This document shows positions 1 to 11,499 of a DNA stretch of 35,888 nt, in pieces. How positions within the stretch are numbered: position 1 is the first letter of the stretch; every line of letters starts with the position of its first letter. The stretch comes from Mesostigma viride (taxonomy: Eukaryota > Streptophyta > Mesostigmatophyceae > Mesostigmatales > Mesostigmataceae): assembly GCA_009746045.1 (NCBI GenBank), contig RPFO01000520.1, forward strand, positions 1 through 35,888, read 5' to 3'. Under the pieces are notes generated by a model, which searched no databases, was not told the DNA's origin, and saw only the letters and a list, made by a program, of their open reading frames with translations. The position numbers and the translations under genes were made by a program.

Positions 1-589
1 AAGAGGAATGGACTGAATGGGGGAAGGCCCCACTTAATTCGGACGCCACTAACGCCACCAGGGCCCTGAGGCCTTCGCAGAAAGCTCGACCCGCCGGGTT
101 GAGCCCGCGACCGCCGGCCTACCGCCGGGCGAACGCTCGGCGCCCTTCCTTGGCGGGCTTCCCATCGAGCACCGTTGCTCGCGCCGCCCGAATCGCAGCA
201 GTCGATCCACGCTCGTCTCCCCACGGGCACCGTCAACCCCCGCGTCTACTAGTCCACATCACCCCACCGTCCGACTATCTGTCAATCCAGCGCAGCAACG
301 TCGCCCGTTCCATCTGCATCAAGTCATTCTTAATCAGTACCTCTAAGACTGGGACTCCACAACCGCACCTAAGCCATGCAGACACCACACCGCATCTTGC
401 ACAGCCGGCGCCTCACCGACCAACACCCTCCATGAACTCCACGTCATACCACCTCATCTTTACTCTGGCCCCGGCTCCTGCCCCACTACTGACCTTCCGT
501 GACAATGTTATGTACCATCTCCGCCAACAGTGCCCTTCGTGCGCGACCGGCGTCGGGCGTGGCAGGCTAGCCCTCCCATTTGGGGTGGT

Positions 590-1975
590 GGGAGCTGCAT
601 GCATAGCGTGGTTTAGGGGGTGGCTGGCATGCGTGCGTGGTGTGGGGGGTGGCTGCCCGTGCGTCCGTGGGTGTGGGGTGGCTGGCATGCGTACGTGGTG
701 TGGGGGGTGGCTAGCATTCACGTGCATGCGGGGGGTGCTGCATGCAGCGTGCATGTGGGGGTGGTGCATGCTGCGTGGGTTTGTCGGGTGCTGCCATGCG
801 TGCGTGGGTGTGGGGTGCGGCATGCGTATGTGGGTGTGGGGGGGTGGCTAGCATGCACGTGCATGTGGGGGTCGGCTGTCATCATGCGTCATTGTGGGGG
901 GTGGCTGGGAATGCATGCGCTAGGGCTTGTGGGGGGGCTGGCAATGCGTGCGGGTGCTGGGCGTGATGGCACTTGCGTGCATGGGTTTGTGGGGCTGCTG
1001 GCATGCATGCATGGGTATGCGGCGGCGAGCTGCCAATGCACGCCATGTGGGGCGCGGGGAGGCATCGTGCATGCATGCTGGCGTGGTTGGGGGACTGGCA
1101 TGCGCTACGTATTGACGGGGTGGCTGGGCATGCATAAGTGGGTTTTGTGGGGTGGCTGCAGTGCATTGCGTGCTATGTGCGGGGGGGGCTGGCACGACGT
1201 GTGTGTTTTGGGGGGGGCTGGCTGCATGCGTGTAGTCGTGGGGGGGGGCTGACATAAGTGCAGGTGCGGTTGGGGTGGCTGGCATGCGTGCCTGGGTTTG
1301 GGCGTGGGAAACTTCCATGCCGTGGAGCGGTATTTAGTCTCGGACATGCCGTAGCCTGGGGTTCGTAGGGTGGCATGCCATGGCCGTATGCTGTGGTGTC
1401 CAGGGGGCTGGACTGGCAATGCGTAAAGTGGGTGTGGGGGTGGCTAGGCATCCATGCCGGCATGTGGGGGGTGGTGGCAAATGCCCTGCGTGGGCTCGTG
1501 GGGTGGCTGGCATGCGTAACGTGGGGTAGTGGGGGGCTGTCCAGCAATTCATGTGGGGGTGCGCATGCCGTGGTGGGTTGAGCGTGGATTTAGGTTGGCA
1601 TGCATGCGTGCATAAGGGGGGGGGGCTGGCATGCGGCCCGTGGTGTGGGGGGGCGTGACGTGGAAGTATTGGGCGGGTGGCTGCATGCTGCGTGGTGTAA
1701 AGGACGGGGGGAGTGGTGCATGCCGTGGGTGTTATGTGGAGATAAGCTTATGCGGTGCATGCGTGGGTTTTAGGAGGGGGCTGCATGCGTCCTGGGTTCG
1801 AGGGGTGGCTCATGGTGCGTGGGTGTGGGGTTGGCTGCGATGCGACGTGGTGTGGGTAGGTGCCGGCATGCATAAGTGGGTTTGTCGGTAAGGGGGGGGG
1901 GGGTGGTGGCAATGCGTGCGGGGCATGGGGTGGCTGGCATTGCGTGCGTGGGTTGGTGGGGGCCTGCCTATGCAA
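590..1975. repeat. G-rich ~30-bp minisatellite, unit 1
   Basis: Imperfect tandem repeats are built on the core GGCTGGCATGCGTGCGTGGG followed by TGTG or TTTGTG and a run of 4-8 G. Repeat boundaries are blurred by single-base insertions and deletions. Marker variants known from the other arrays, such as ones carrying CATAAGTGGG, occur in the same relative order. The long open frames across it on both strands come from composition and are not annotated as genes. Confidence 0.85.
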
Positions 1976-3141
1976 TACGTGGGCCCGTGCCCCTGATTGC
2001 TTAGCGTGGCCCAGATATTAGACATCAGTGGTATGTGGCTGGCTTGCCTGCCCTCCGCTGTTTCCCATCCCAAACCCATGCGCAGGTTCGTAGAATCAAG
2101 CCTGCCCATGCCCCATGGCCCTTGCCTGCCACCTACCTGGTGCTGCATACCTTGCAGCCTTTCCCTGCCTCGCCTGGCCTGGCTGCGTGCCCTGCCTCTC
2201 TGCCTCCCCGCCCCCCATCGCGGTCCGTTGCCACGGATAGGAAATGAGAAAAAATCAATATGGCCGTGGCACCACAAATCACCCTGCGTTGATCAACCAA
2301 GCGCGCACTCAGCCTGCACAATGAGGCAACAAAACAGCAGACCTCAAAGCAAGTTCAGTTGTAAGCCAGTGGAGATTAACTTTTGACGCTATTCGATGAC
2401 AGAAATACTAAAACACTCTATCAATGAGACCACCGTGTTATGGAAAAATGGTTGATTTATCACCTTAATCACACCACCCGACGGCGAGAAAGTGATTACA
2501 GACGCGCTCTTTGCAAGCCAGTGAAATACCACGCGGAAGCAAGGCAATTGATTTTTAGCAGTAAAGTCACCAAATACACCACACGCCCCAATGAATGTCT
2601 AGCGATACAGCAGTAAATGACGCCCTAACTTCATGACCAGGCAAGGATCACAGGGGTCTCAGCCATATATTCCAGAAAAAATATCACAGATATCTGGCAA
2701 CGAGTTGACACGGCGAAACCGAAGGACCATGAAGATGGCCGTCTGCACGCGCTAAGAAATGACAACCAGACCTTGCTAAGCTATGTCTTCGCTGCGCACT
2801 ACGTGAATCGGCATGAAAACAACAGCAACCGGGAAACGCGATCAGAAGTAGGCAGGCAATAGCAACGGTCATCGAAACAACGACTCACCATCGGATCGCT
2901 CAGCTACGTCCGTTGGCAAACAAATCCAGCGTTCATTCAATATTGTTGTGACGACACAGATAACTCGTCGGCCGCACCGCACGCTTCCAACGAACAGCAA
3001 AACTTGATTTCAACAACTAGGCACCAATATCCATACGTCAAGCAAAGAAGCACGATAGCATAATACCTAAATCTACAACGACATTCCATTTCCAGGTCGC
3101 TAGCTATCGCAGCAGGCCATAGCGCCCGAACCTCTCCCACG

Positions 3142-3240
3142 CACGAGACTGCCCACCGACGTCCAGCCAGATCAGAAACAATTCAAAGGTACGCATCGAA
3201 ATGGAACATTGAACGCTATAAAAGCAATGCCCACGCATTG
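3142..3240 (+). promoter_or_regulatory. Promoter-like cassette, unit 1
   Basis: TATAAAAG lies at 3217-3224. It is followed directly by the dyad CAATGC-CCAC-GCATTG at 3225-3240. The site 75 bp upstream that reads CACGTG in the other A units is CACGAG here (3142-3147). Promoter function is inferred only from the TATA consensus and its conservation in every unit. Confidence 0.4.
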
Positions 3241-3436
3241 TCCATCCCCAATTTTCCAGGCAGCGTTGACCGCCATCCCCAGCCAGCAGGAAATTCAATT
3301 AAGTGCTGTCGCAGCATGTCGCCCCCTCACCCCTCGCAGTCCTGGTTTTGCACGTTCGATTGCTTGGGCGCGTCCAGGCGGTCCAGCACCGCGTACTACC
3401 CACTTGAAAATCCTCCCAAGTCATTTTTTCCTGCTT

Positions 3437-3444
3437 GGTAAGTA
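3437..3444 (+). other. Splice-donor-like GGTAAGTA, unit 1
   Basis: The octamer matches the U1-complementary 5' splice site consensus and lies about 220 bp after the TATA box. The same motif is at 8519-8526, 23106-23113 and 27187-27194. It is destroyed in units 3 and 6. No paired acceptor can be established. Confidence 0.15.
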
Positions 3445-3516
3445 CGGAATGTGCCAGAAATTCGTCCAGCAAGCATCATACTACTCTCCACTCCTCCAAC
3501 TAAAAATTTGCGTATA

Positions 3517-3559
3517 ATAAATATCATTCAGATCACGTTCAGACTAACTTCAGTCTGAA
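3517..3559 (+). terminator. AATAAA plus stem-loop, unit 1
   Basis: AATAAA at 3517-3522 is 300 bp after the TATA box. It is followed by the inverted repeat TTCAGACT...AGTCTGAA (3538-3559, 6-nt loop). The pairing recurs in every A unit. A role in 3'-end formation is inferred. Confidence 0.3.
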
Positions 3560-4137
3560 TCGAAAAGTGATGCGAAAAACACTCAGTGTAACGGTTTCTG
3601 AACGAAAATGCGGACAGGAAAACGGCCGTAACGGCCAAATTGTTACGGTTTTCAAAAAATTTTCTGGACGTTACGTCGACTTGCCGCACTGAACAATACG
3701 AGACTTGAGGACGGCGGGCTTTTAACTCCCAAGTTGTTGTACTTCCGCGTAGAATATCCGTTAACCTTCCTCGGCTTGTGTTCGGAGATTTAGATTCGCG
3801 ATCAAAGTGTTTGACGCCGCGAAGAAGTCGACATCGTGCCGGGTTCCGTATTTTTATCTGGCCGCGGCCATTGGCAGGCCTCCCACCTGCCCGCAAAAGT
3901 GCTGAACCGGATCTGGACGTAACTGCCGTTTCAGCCCGTTCAGAACGTGTGAGACTCGATCTGCCTAGTTTGCCACTTTTCGGGCAACTGCTCCGATTGG
4001 GCGCCACCGCGGATCCCGGATCGCCCTGACTATCGGCCGCCCTGCGCTCGCGGTTTTCGTACGGGCCACTTTTCGGGCCTCACGGTTCGCCAAACTTTTG
4101 CGTTGGGTTAATCGTAGTCACTAGAAGGGGACTAGTG

Positions 4138-4155
4138 GGGGGGCCAAGGCCCCCC
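4138..4155. repeat. Leader hairpin, unit 2
   Basis: GGGGGGCCAAGGCCCCCC is an 8-bp GC-only dyad immediately after the junction. The same sequence opens every A unit. Confidence 0.85.
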
Positions 4156-4721
4156 ACTTATTCGGACGCACTACGCCACCAGGGGCCCTGAGGCCTTCGC
4201 CGAAAGCTTCGACCCGCCGGGTTGAGCCCGCCGACCGGGCCGGCCTACTACGCCGGGGGGCGAACGCTCGGCGGCCTTCCTTTGGGGGCTTCCCCTCGCG
4301 CGCGCTCGCGCCGGCCCGCCGCACCGTCGATCCCACGCTCCGTCCCTCACGGGCACGTCCAGCACGCGTCGTACTACTAGTACATCAACCCAGTCCGAAT
4401 AGTACTGTATATCGTGAGACGTCGCCGTTCATTGCATGCAAGTATTTCCTTACTCATTACTTCGTAATAACTGAAACTCACAATGCAGCTAAGCCATGCA
4501 GGACACAATGTGGGTACCGCTTTTGGCAAGCCATAACGACAAAACACTTCCATGCAAACTCCCATGTTCATCATTCATTATTATTCATTGAGTGGCAATC
4601 CTTTGTAAACACATGCACCAATTCGGTCATGCCCACTATGACTTCATGTAGACAATGTTTTGTACATGACTCGACAGTGCCCTTGTGCGCGACCGTGGGG
4701 CGTGGCAGGCTAGCCCTCTCC

Positions 4722-6268
4722 ATTCGTGGGTGTGGTGGGGAGCTGCCATGCATGCGTGGGTTTAGGCCCGGTGGCTGGCATGCGTGCGTGGGTGTGGGGG
4801 GTGGCTGCCGTGCGTGCGTGGGTGTGGGGGGTGGCTGGCATGCGTACGTGGGTGTGGGGGGTGGCTAGCATGCACGTGCATGCGGGGGGTGGCTGGCATG
4901 CATGCGTGCATGTGGGGGGTGGCTGGCATGCATGCGTGGGTTTGTGGGGTGGCTGCCATGCGTGCGTGGGTGTGGGGTGTGGCTGGCATGCGTATGTGGG
5001 TGTGGGGGGTGGCTAGCATGCACGTGCATGTGGGGGGTGGCTGTCATGCATGCGTGCATGTGGGGGGTGGCTGGGATGCATGCGTGGGTTTGTGGGGGGG
5101 CTGGCATGCGTGCGTGGGTGTGGGGGTGGCTGGCATGCGTGCGTGGGTTTGCGGGGTGGCTGGCATGCATGTGTGGGTGTGGGCGGGAGCTGCCATGCAC
5201 GCATGTGGGGCGGGGCAGGCTGGCATGCGTGCGTGGGTGTGGGGGGGGACGGCATGCGTACGTTGCTGACGCGGGTGGCTGGCATGCATAAGTGGGTTTG
5301 TGGGGTGGCTGGCATGCATGCGTGCAAGTGGGGGGGGGCTGGCACGCGTGTGTGGGTTTTGGGGGGGCTGGCATGCATGCGTGTGTGTGGGGGGGGGCTG
5401 ACATAAGTGCGTGGGTGTGGGGGTGGCTGGCATGCGTGCCTGGGTTTGGGGTTGGGCTGCCATGCGTGTGTGGGTTTAGGGGGTGGCTGGCATGCGTGCC
5501 TGGGTTCTTAGGGTGGGCTGCCATGCGTGCGTGGGTGTGGGGGGTGGCTGGCATGCGTACGTGGGTGTGGGGGGTGGCTGGCATCCATGCGTGCATGTGG
5601 GGGGTGGCTGGCATGCATGCGTGGGCTCGTGGGGTGGCTGGCATGCGTGCGTGGGTGTGGGGGGGAGTGGCATGCGTGCGTGGGTGTGGGGGGGGCTGGC
5701 ATCCATGCGTGGGTTTGCGGGGTGGCTGGCATGCATGCGTGCATGTGGGGTGGCTGGCAAGCATGCGTGCATGTGGGGGTTGGCTGGCATGCGTGCGTGG
5801 GTTGGGGGGGCGGCTGCCGTGCGTGCGTGGGTGTGTGTGGGGGCTGGCATGCATGCATGCATGTGGGGGGGCTGCCATTCATGCGTGGGTTTGTGGGGTG
5901 CCTGGCATGCATGCGTGCATGAGGGGGGTGGCTGGCATGCGCGCGTGGGTGTGTGGGGGGGCGTACGTGGGTCTGGGGGGTGGCTGGCATGCCTGCGTGG
6001 GGTTTGTGAGGGGGCTGGCATGCATGCGTGGGTGTAGTGGGGGGCTGCCATGCATGCGTGGGTTTGTGGGGGGGCTGGCACGCGTGCGTGGGTTCGTGGG
6101 GTGGCTGCCATGCGTGCGTGGGTGTGTGGGGTGGCTGGCATGCGTACGTGGGTGTGGGGGGTGGCTGGCATGCATAAGTGGGTTTGTGGGGGGGCTGGCA
6201 TGCGTGCGTGGGCATGGGGGTGGCTGGCATGCGTGCGTGGGTCGGTGGGGTGCCTGGCATGCATAAGT
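4722..6268. repeat. Minisatellite block 1, unit 2
   Basis: About fifty repeats of ~30 bp share the core GGCTGGCATGCGTGCGTGGG and a G-run. Variants include CATGCACGTGCATG, CATGCATGCGTGCATGTG, CATAAGTGGGTTTG, CACGCGTGTGTGGG and GTGGGTTTAGGGGG types in a fixed order. One atypical block (~5190-5275, containing CATGTGGGGCGGGGCAGGC) is a landmark shared by all arrays. Confidence 0.95.
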
Positions 6269-6331
6269 GGGCCCGCGGTGCCCCTGATTGCTGTCTGGCC
6301 CCTAATCATGTGGATGTGGCTGGCTGCCTGC
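6269..6331. repeat. Captured C-rich flank inside the array
   Basis: This segment matches the start of the C-rich transition (compare 7096-7158) and is cut off after GGCTGGCTGCCTGC, where sequence matching 5339 resumes. It marks the breakpoint of an internal duplication. Confidence 0.85.
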
Positions 6332-7096
6332 TGGCACGCGTGTGTGGGTTTTGGGGGGGGCTGGCATGCATGCGTGTGTGTGTGTGGGGGCTGAGATGCG
6401 TGCGTGGGTGTGGGGGTGGCTGGCATGCGTGCCTGGGTTTGGGGTTGGGCTGCCATGCGTGCGTGGGTTTAGGGGGTGGCTGGCATGCGTGCCTGGGTTC
6501 GTAGGGTGGGCTGCCATGCGTGCGTGGGTGTGGGGGGTGGCTGGCATGCGTACGTGGGTGTGGGGGGTGGCTGGCATCCATGCGTGCATGTGGGGGGTGG
6601 CTGGCATCCATGCGTGCATGTGGGGGGTGGCTGGCATGCGTGCGTGGGCTCGTGGGGTGGCTGGCTTGCGTGCGTGGGTGTGGGGGTGGCTGGCATCCAT
6701 GCGTGGGTTTGCGGGGTGGCTGGCATGCATGCGTGCATGTGGGGGGGGGCTGGCATGCGTGCGTGGGTGTGGGGGGGGCGTACGTGGGTATGGGGGGTGG
6801 CTGGCATGCGTCCGTGGGTGTGGGGGCGGAGTGGCATGCATGCGTGGGTGTGGTGGGGGGCTGCCATGCATGCGTGGGTTTAGGGGGGGCTGGCATGCGT
6901 GCCTGGGTTCGTGGGGTGGCTTCCATGCGTGCGTGGGTGTGGGGGGTGGCTGGCATGCGTACGTGGGTGTGGGGGGTGGCTGGCATGCATAAGTGGGTTT
7001 GTGTAAGGGGCGGGGGGTGGCTGGCATGCGTGCGTGGGCATGGGGGTGGCTGGCATGCGTGCGTGGGTTGGTGGGGTGCCTGGCATGCATAAGTGA
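6332..7096. repeat. Minisatellite block 2, unit 2
   Basis: This is a second pass through the later part of the array, starting with the CTGGCACGCG variant that also occurs at 5339. It follows the variant order of block 1 but is shorter before it reaches the true C-rich flank. Confidence 0.9.
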
Positions 7097-8217
7097 GCCC
7101 GCGGTGCCCCTGATTGCTGTCTGGCCCCTAATCATGTGGATGTGGCTGGCTGCCTGCCCTCCTGTTTGCCCCATCCCCAAACCCCATGCCGCAAGGCTCG
7201 TAGCTCAAGCCCCATGGCTCATGCCCCATGGCCCTTGCCTGCCAGCCTACCTGTGCTGCATACCCTTGCAGCCTTTCCTGCCTCGCCTGGCGTGGCCTGC
7301 CCTGCCCTCTCTGCCCTCCCGCCCGCCCATGCGGTCCGTTGCCACGGATGGAAAATGAGAAGAAAATAATATGGCCCCGCTGGCACCACAAATCACCTGG
7401 TTGGTCAACCAAGGGGATAGCCTGCACAATGAGACAGGAACACAGCAGACCCAGCAAAGCAAGATTCAGGTTGTAAGCCAGTGGAGATTACTTTTGACTT
7501 GCTTGATGAAGAAATACAACACACCTTCTACGGTCACACCTTCTATGAACAAATGGTTGATTGATCACCTTATACACCACGTAAACATGTTACCAGACGC
7601 GCTCTTCAGTCCAGTGAAAATCCACGTGCGAAGCAAGGCAGATTATCTTACGCAGTAAGCACCATGAATGTCAGCCACTACAGCAGTAAATGACGCCCTA
7701 AACTCATGACCAGGCAAGCATCCACAGGGGCTTTCACCGCCCAGTATATTCCAGTAAATATCATCACAGATCCTCTGGCAACGGACGTTGACACGGGAAA
7801 CCCGAAGGACCATGAAGATGGCGTCCTGCACGGCTAAGAAAATGAAACGCAGACCCTTGCTACGCTATGTCTTCGCTGCGACTAGGTGAAGTCGGCCCAA
7901 TGGAAACAACGCAACCGAGGAAACGCATCAAAAAGAGAGCAGGCACTATCCCGGTCATCGAAACAAACGACTCACCATCGGCATCGCCAGCGTACGTCCC
8001 GTGGCAACAAATCCAGCGTTCATTCCAATATTGCGTGACGACAACAGAAACTCGTCGGCCACACCCACGCCTTCCACGAACAGTAAACCTATTTCACTAG
8101 GCACCCAATACGTCAAGCAAAGAAGCACGATAACATAATACCTAAATCTACAACGACATTCCATTTCCAGGTCGCTAGCTATCGCAGCAGGCCATAGCGC
8201 CACTAACCTCTCCCACG

Positions 8218-8316
8218 CACGTGAATGCCCACCGACGGCCAGCCAGATCAGAAACAATTCAAAGGTACGCATCGAAATGGAACATTGAACGCTATAAAAG
8301 CAATGCCCACGCATTG
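8218..8316 (+). promoter_or_regulatory. Promoter-like cassette, unit 2
   Basis: CACGTG (8218-8223) is placed 75 bp before TATAAAAG (8293-8300). The dyad CAATGC-CCAC-GCATTG follows at 8301-8316. CACGTG is the binding core of bHLH and plant bZIP factors, but its use here is inferred. Confidence 0.45.
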
Positions 8317-8518
8317 TCCATCCCCAATTTTCCAGGCAGCGTTGACCGCCATCCCCAGCCAGCAGGAATATTAAGTGCTGTCGCAGCATGTCGCCCCCTC
8401 TCCCCCTCGCAGTCCTGGTTTATGCACGTTCGATTGCTTGGGCGCGTCCAGGCGGTCCAGCACCGCGTACTACCCAGTACCCACTTGAAAATCCTCCCAA
8501 GTCATTTTTTCCCTGCCT

Positions 8519-8526
8519 GGTAAGTA
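8519..8526 (+). other. Splice-donor-like GGTAAGTA, unit 2
   Basis: This is the same octamer and relative position as at 3437-3444. Confidence 0.15.
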
Positions 8527-8605
8527 CGGAATCTGGCAGAAATTCGTCCAGCAAGCATCATACTACTCTCCACTGCTCCAAGTCAAATTTTGCGTATAAA
8601 TTTAG

Positions 8606-8651
8606 AATAAATATCAGTCACATCATGTTCAGACTATAACTCCGGTCTGAA
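8606..8651 (+). terminator. AATAAA plus stem-loop, unit 2
   Basis: AATAAA at 8606-8611 is 313 bp past the TATA box. The inverted repeat TTCAGAC...GTCTGAA spans 8628-8651 with a 10-nt loop. Confidence 0.3.
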
Positions 8652-8719
8652 TCGAAAAGTGATGCGAAAACACTCAGTGAAACGGTTTCTGCACGCAATG
8701 CGGACAGGAAAACGGCCGT

Positions 8720-8945
8720 AACGCCCAAAATGCTACGGTTTCTAAACATTTTCTGGACGTTCCGTCGAGATGCCGCACTGAACGCTACGAAATTTTAGGA
8801 CGGCGCGCTGTCGGCCTCGCGATGGGCCCAGTAACGCCCAAAATGTTACGGCTTCTAAACATTTTCTGGACGTTCCGTCGAGCTGCCGCACTGAACGCTA
8901 CGAAATTTGAGGACGGCGCGCTCTCGGCCTAGCGATGGGCGCAGT
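8720..8945. repeat. 113-bp tandem duplication in unit 2 tail
   Basis: The segment beginning AACGCCCAAAATG at 8720 is repeated from 8833 with a few substitutions, including GATGCCGCACTG against GCTGCCGCACTG. Other A units carry it once. Confidence 0.85.
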
Positions 8946-9382
8946 AGCCGAAGTTGATCGCCACAAGGCATGGGATGTTTCGTAAGAGATGCATTCGCGC
9001 AAGAGTTTGAGGGCCGCGCAACAACTTGACATCGCGTTTCAGGTCCGTCAAACTGCCTGTGTTTTCTTGATCCTCCCATTGGCGGGCCGCCCCCCCTGCT
9101 GAACAAAGTTCTGAACCGGATCAACCCCTGCCCGCAAAAGTGCTGAACCGGATCTGGACAGATCAGACGTTTCAGCCCCCGTTCAGAACGTGTGAGACTC
9201 GATCTGCCTAGTTTGCCACTTTTCGGGCAACTGCTCCGATTGGGCGCCACCGCGGATCTCCGAATCGCCCTGACTATCGGCCGCCCTGCGCTCGCGGTTT
9301 TCGTACGGGCCACTTTTCGGGCCTCACGGTTTGACCAATTTTTTCGTCCGTGTTAATCGTAGTCACTAGAGGGGGACTAGTG

Positions 9383-9400
9383 GGGGGGCCAAGGCCCCCC
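9383..9400. repeat. Leader hairpin, unit 3
   Basis: The dyad GGGGGGCCAAGGCCCCCC sits directly after the ...GGGGGAC/TAG junction at 9377/9378. Confidence 0.85.
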
Positions 9401-9959
9401 ACTTATTCGGACGCACTACGCCACCAGGGGCCCTGAGGCCCCCGCCGAAAGCTTCGACCCGCCGGGTTGAGCCCGCCGACCGGCCCGGCCCCTACGCCGG
9501 GGGGCGAACGCTCGGCGGCCTTCCTTTGGGGGCTTCCCATCGCGCGCGCTCGCGCCGGCCCGCCGCACCGTCGATCCCACGCTCCGTCCCTCACGGGCAC
9601 GTCCAGCACGCGTCGTACTACTAGTACATCAACCCAGTCCGAATAGTACCGTATATTGTGAGACGTCGCCGTTCATTGCATGCAAGTATTTCCTTACTCA
9701 TTACTTCCTAACAACTGAAACTGACAATGCAGCTATGCCATGCAAGACACAATGTGGGTACCGCTTTTTGCAAGCGGCAGCCATAACGACCAAACACTTC
9801 CATGCAAACTCCCATGTTCATCATTCATTAATATTCCTTGAGTGGCAATCCTTTGTAAACACATGCACCGTCGTTCATGCCCACCATGACTTCATGTAGA
9901 CAATGTTTTGTACATGACTCGACAGTGCCCTTGTGCGCGACCGTGGGGCGTGCCCTGTC

Positions 9960-11499
9960 CATTCGTGGGTGTGGTGGGGAGCTGCCATGCATGCGTGGGT
10001 TTAGGGGTGGCTGGCATGTGTGCCTGGGTTTGTGGGGTGGCTGCCATGCGTGCGTGGGTGTGGGGGGTGGCTGGCATCCGTACGTGGGTGTGGGGGGTGG
10101 CTAGCATGCACGTGCATGCGGGGGGTGGCTGGCATGCATGCGTGCATGTGGGGGTGGCTGGCATGCATGCGTGGGTTTGTGGGGTGGCTGCCATGCGTGC
10201 GTGGGTGTGGGGGTGGCTGGCATGCGTATGTGGGTGTGGGGGGTGGCTAGCATGCACGTGCATGTGGGGGGTGGCTGTCATGCATGCGTGCATGTGGGGG
10301 GTGGCTGGCATGCGTGCGTGGGTTTGTGGGGGGGTGGCATACGTGCGTGGGTGTGGGGGTGTCTGGCATGCGTGCATGGGTTTGTGGGGTGGCTGGCATG
10401 CATGCGTGGGTGTGGGCGGGAGCTGCCATGCACGCATGTGGGGCGGGGCAGGCTGGCATGCGTGCGTGGGTGTGTGGGGGGACGGCATGCGTACTTGGTG
10501 ACGGGGGTGGCTGGCATGCATAAGTGGGTTTGTGGGGTGGCTGGCATGCATGCGTGCATGTGGGGGGGGGCTGGCACGCGTGTGTGGGTTTGGGGGGGGC
10601 TGCCATGCATGCGTGTGGGGGGGGGGGCTGACATGCATGCGTGGGTGTGGGGGTGGCTGGCATGCGTGCCTGGGTTTGGGGGTGCGCTGCCATGCGTGCG
10701 TGGGTTTAGGGGGTGGCTGGCATGCGTGCCTGGGTTCGTGGGGTGGGCTGCCATGCGTGCGTGGGTGTGGGGGGTGGCTGGCATGCGTACGTGGGTGTGG
10801 GGGGTGGCTGGCATCCATGCGTGCATGTGGGGGGTGGCTGGCATGCATGCGTGGGCTCGTGGGGTGGCTGGCATGCGTGCGTGGGTGTGGGGGTGGCTGG
10901 CATGCGTGCATGGGTTTGTGGGTTGGCTGGAATGCAAGCATGCATGTGGGGGGGGGCTTGTTTGCATGTGGGGTGGCTGGCAAGCATGCGTGCATGTGGG
11001 GGGTGGCTGGCATGTGTGCGGGGTTGGGGGGGCGGCTGCCATGCGTGCGTGGGTGTGGGGGGGGCTGGCATGCATGCATGCATGTGGGGGGGCTGGCATC
11101 CATGCGTGGGTTTGTGGGGTGGCTGGCATGCATGCATGCATGAGGGGAGGGGCTGGCATGCGTGCGTGGGTGTGGGGGGGGCGTACGTGGGTATGGGGGG
11201 TGGCTGGCATGCATGCGTGGGTGTGGGGGCGGAGTGGCATCCATGCGTGGGTGTGGTGGGGGGCTGCCATGCATGCGTGGGTTTAGGGGGGGCTGGCATG
11301 CGTGCCCGGGTTCGTGGGGTGGCTGCCATGCGTGCGTGGGTGTGAAGGGTGGCTGGCATGCGTACGTGGGTGTGGGGGGTGGCTGGCATGCATAAGTGGG
11401 TTTGTGTAAGGGGGGGGGGGTGGCTGGCATGCGTGCGTGGGCATGGGGGTGGCTGGCATGCGTGCGTGGGTTGGTGGGGTGCCTGGCATGCATAAGTGG
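9960..11499. repeat. G-rich ~30-bp minisatellite, unit 3
   Basis: About fifty ~30-bp repeats occur in the same variant order as the other arrays. They include the CATGTGGGGCGGGGCAGGC landmark (~10435) and the GGCTTGTTTGCATGTGGGG landmark (~10955). Confidence 0.95.

Larger units (their letters stand above)
14..4132 (+). repeat. A-type repeat unit 1 (error-rich left end)
   Basis: This is the first copy of the ~4.1 kb A unit. Its parts are a leader (~14-590), a minisatellite (~590-1975), a C-rich transition (~1976-2235), a mixed spacer (~2236-3141), a promoter-like cassette (3142-3240) and a tail (3241-4132) ending GTAGTCACTAGAAGGGGAC. The opening bases are a damaged version of the junction and hairpin seen intact at 4121-4155. 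Up to about 3060 it differs from other copies by frequent one-base insertions and deletions, and after that it aligns cleanly, so much of the divergence is probably consensus error. The tail at ~3690-3790 also carries real-looking sequence differences from units 2 and 3. No coding region is supported. Confidence 0.8.
4133..9377 (+). repeat. A-type repeat unit 2 (expanded)
   Basis: This is a complete A unit of 5245 bp, the longest in the window. Its parts are a leader (4133-4721), a minisatellite in two blocks (4722-6268 and 6332-7096) separated by a captured piece of C-rich flank, a C-rich transition (7097-7345), a spacer (7346-8217), a promoter-like cassette (8218-8316) and a tail (8317-9377). 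The extra length comes from the duplicated array and from a 113-bp tandem duplication in the tail (8720-8945). The unit begins TAGTGGGG after the AC of unit 1 and ends ...CACTAGAGGGGGAC. No RNA gene or credible protein gene was found in the non-array parts. Confidence 0.9.

Noticed and set aside
4722-7096. CRISPR-like array of ~30-bp repeats
   Set aside because: The repeats are contiguous with no unique spacers, and there are no cas genes or prokaryotic context.
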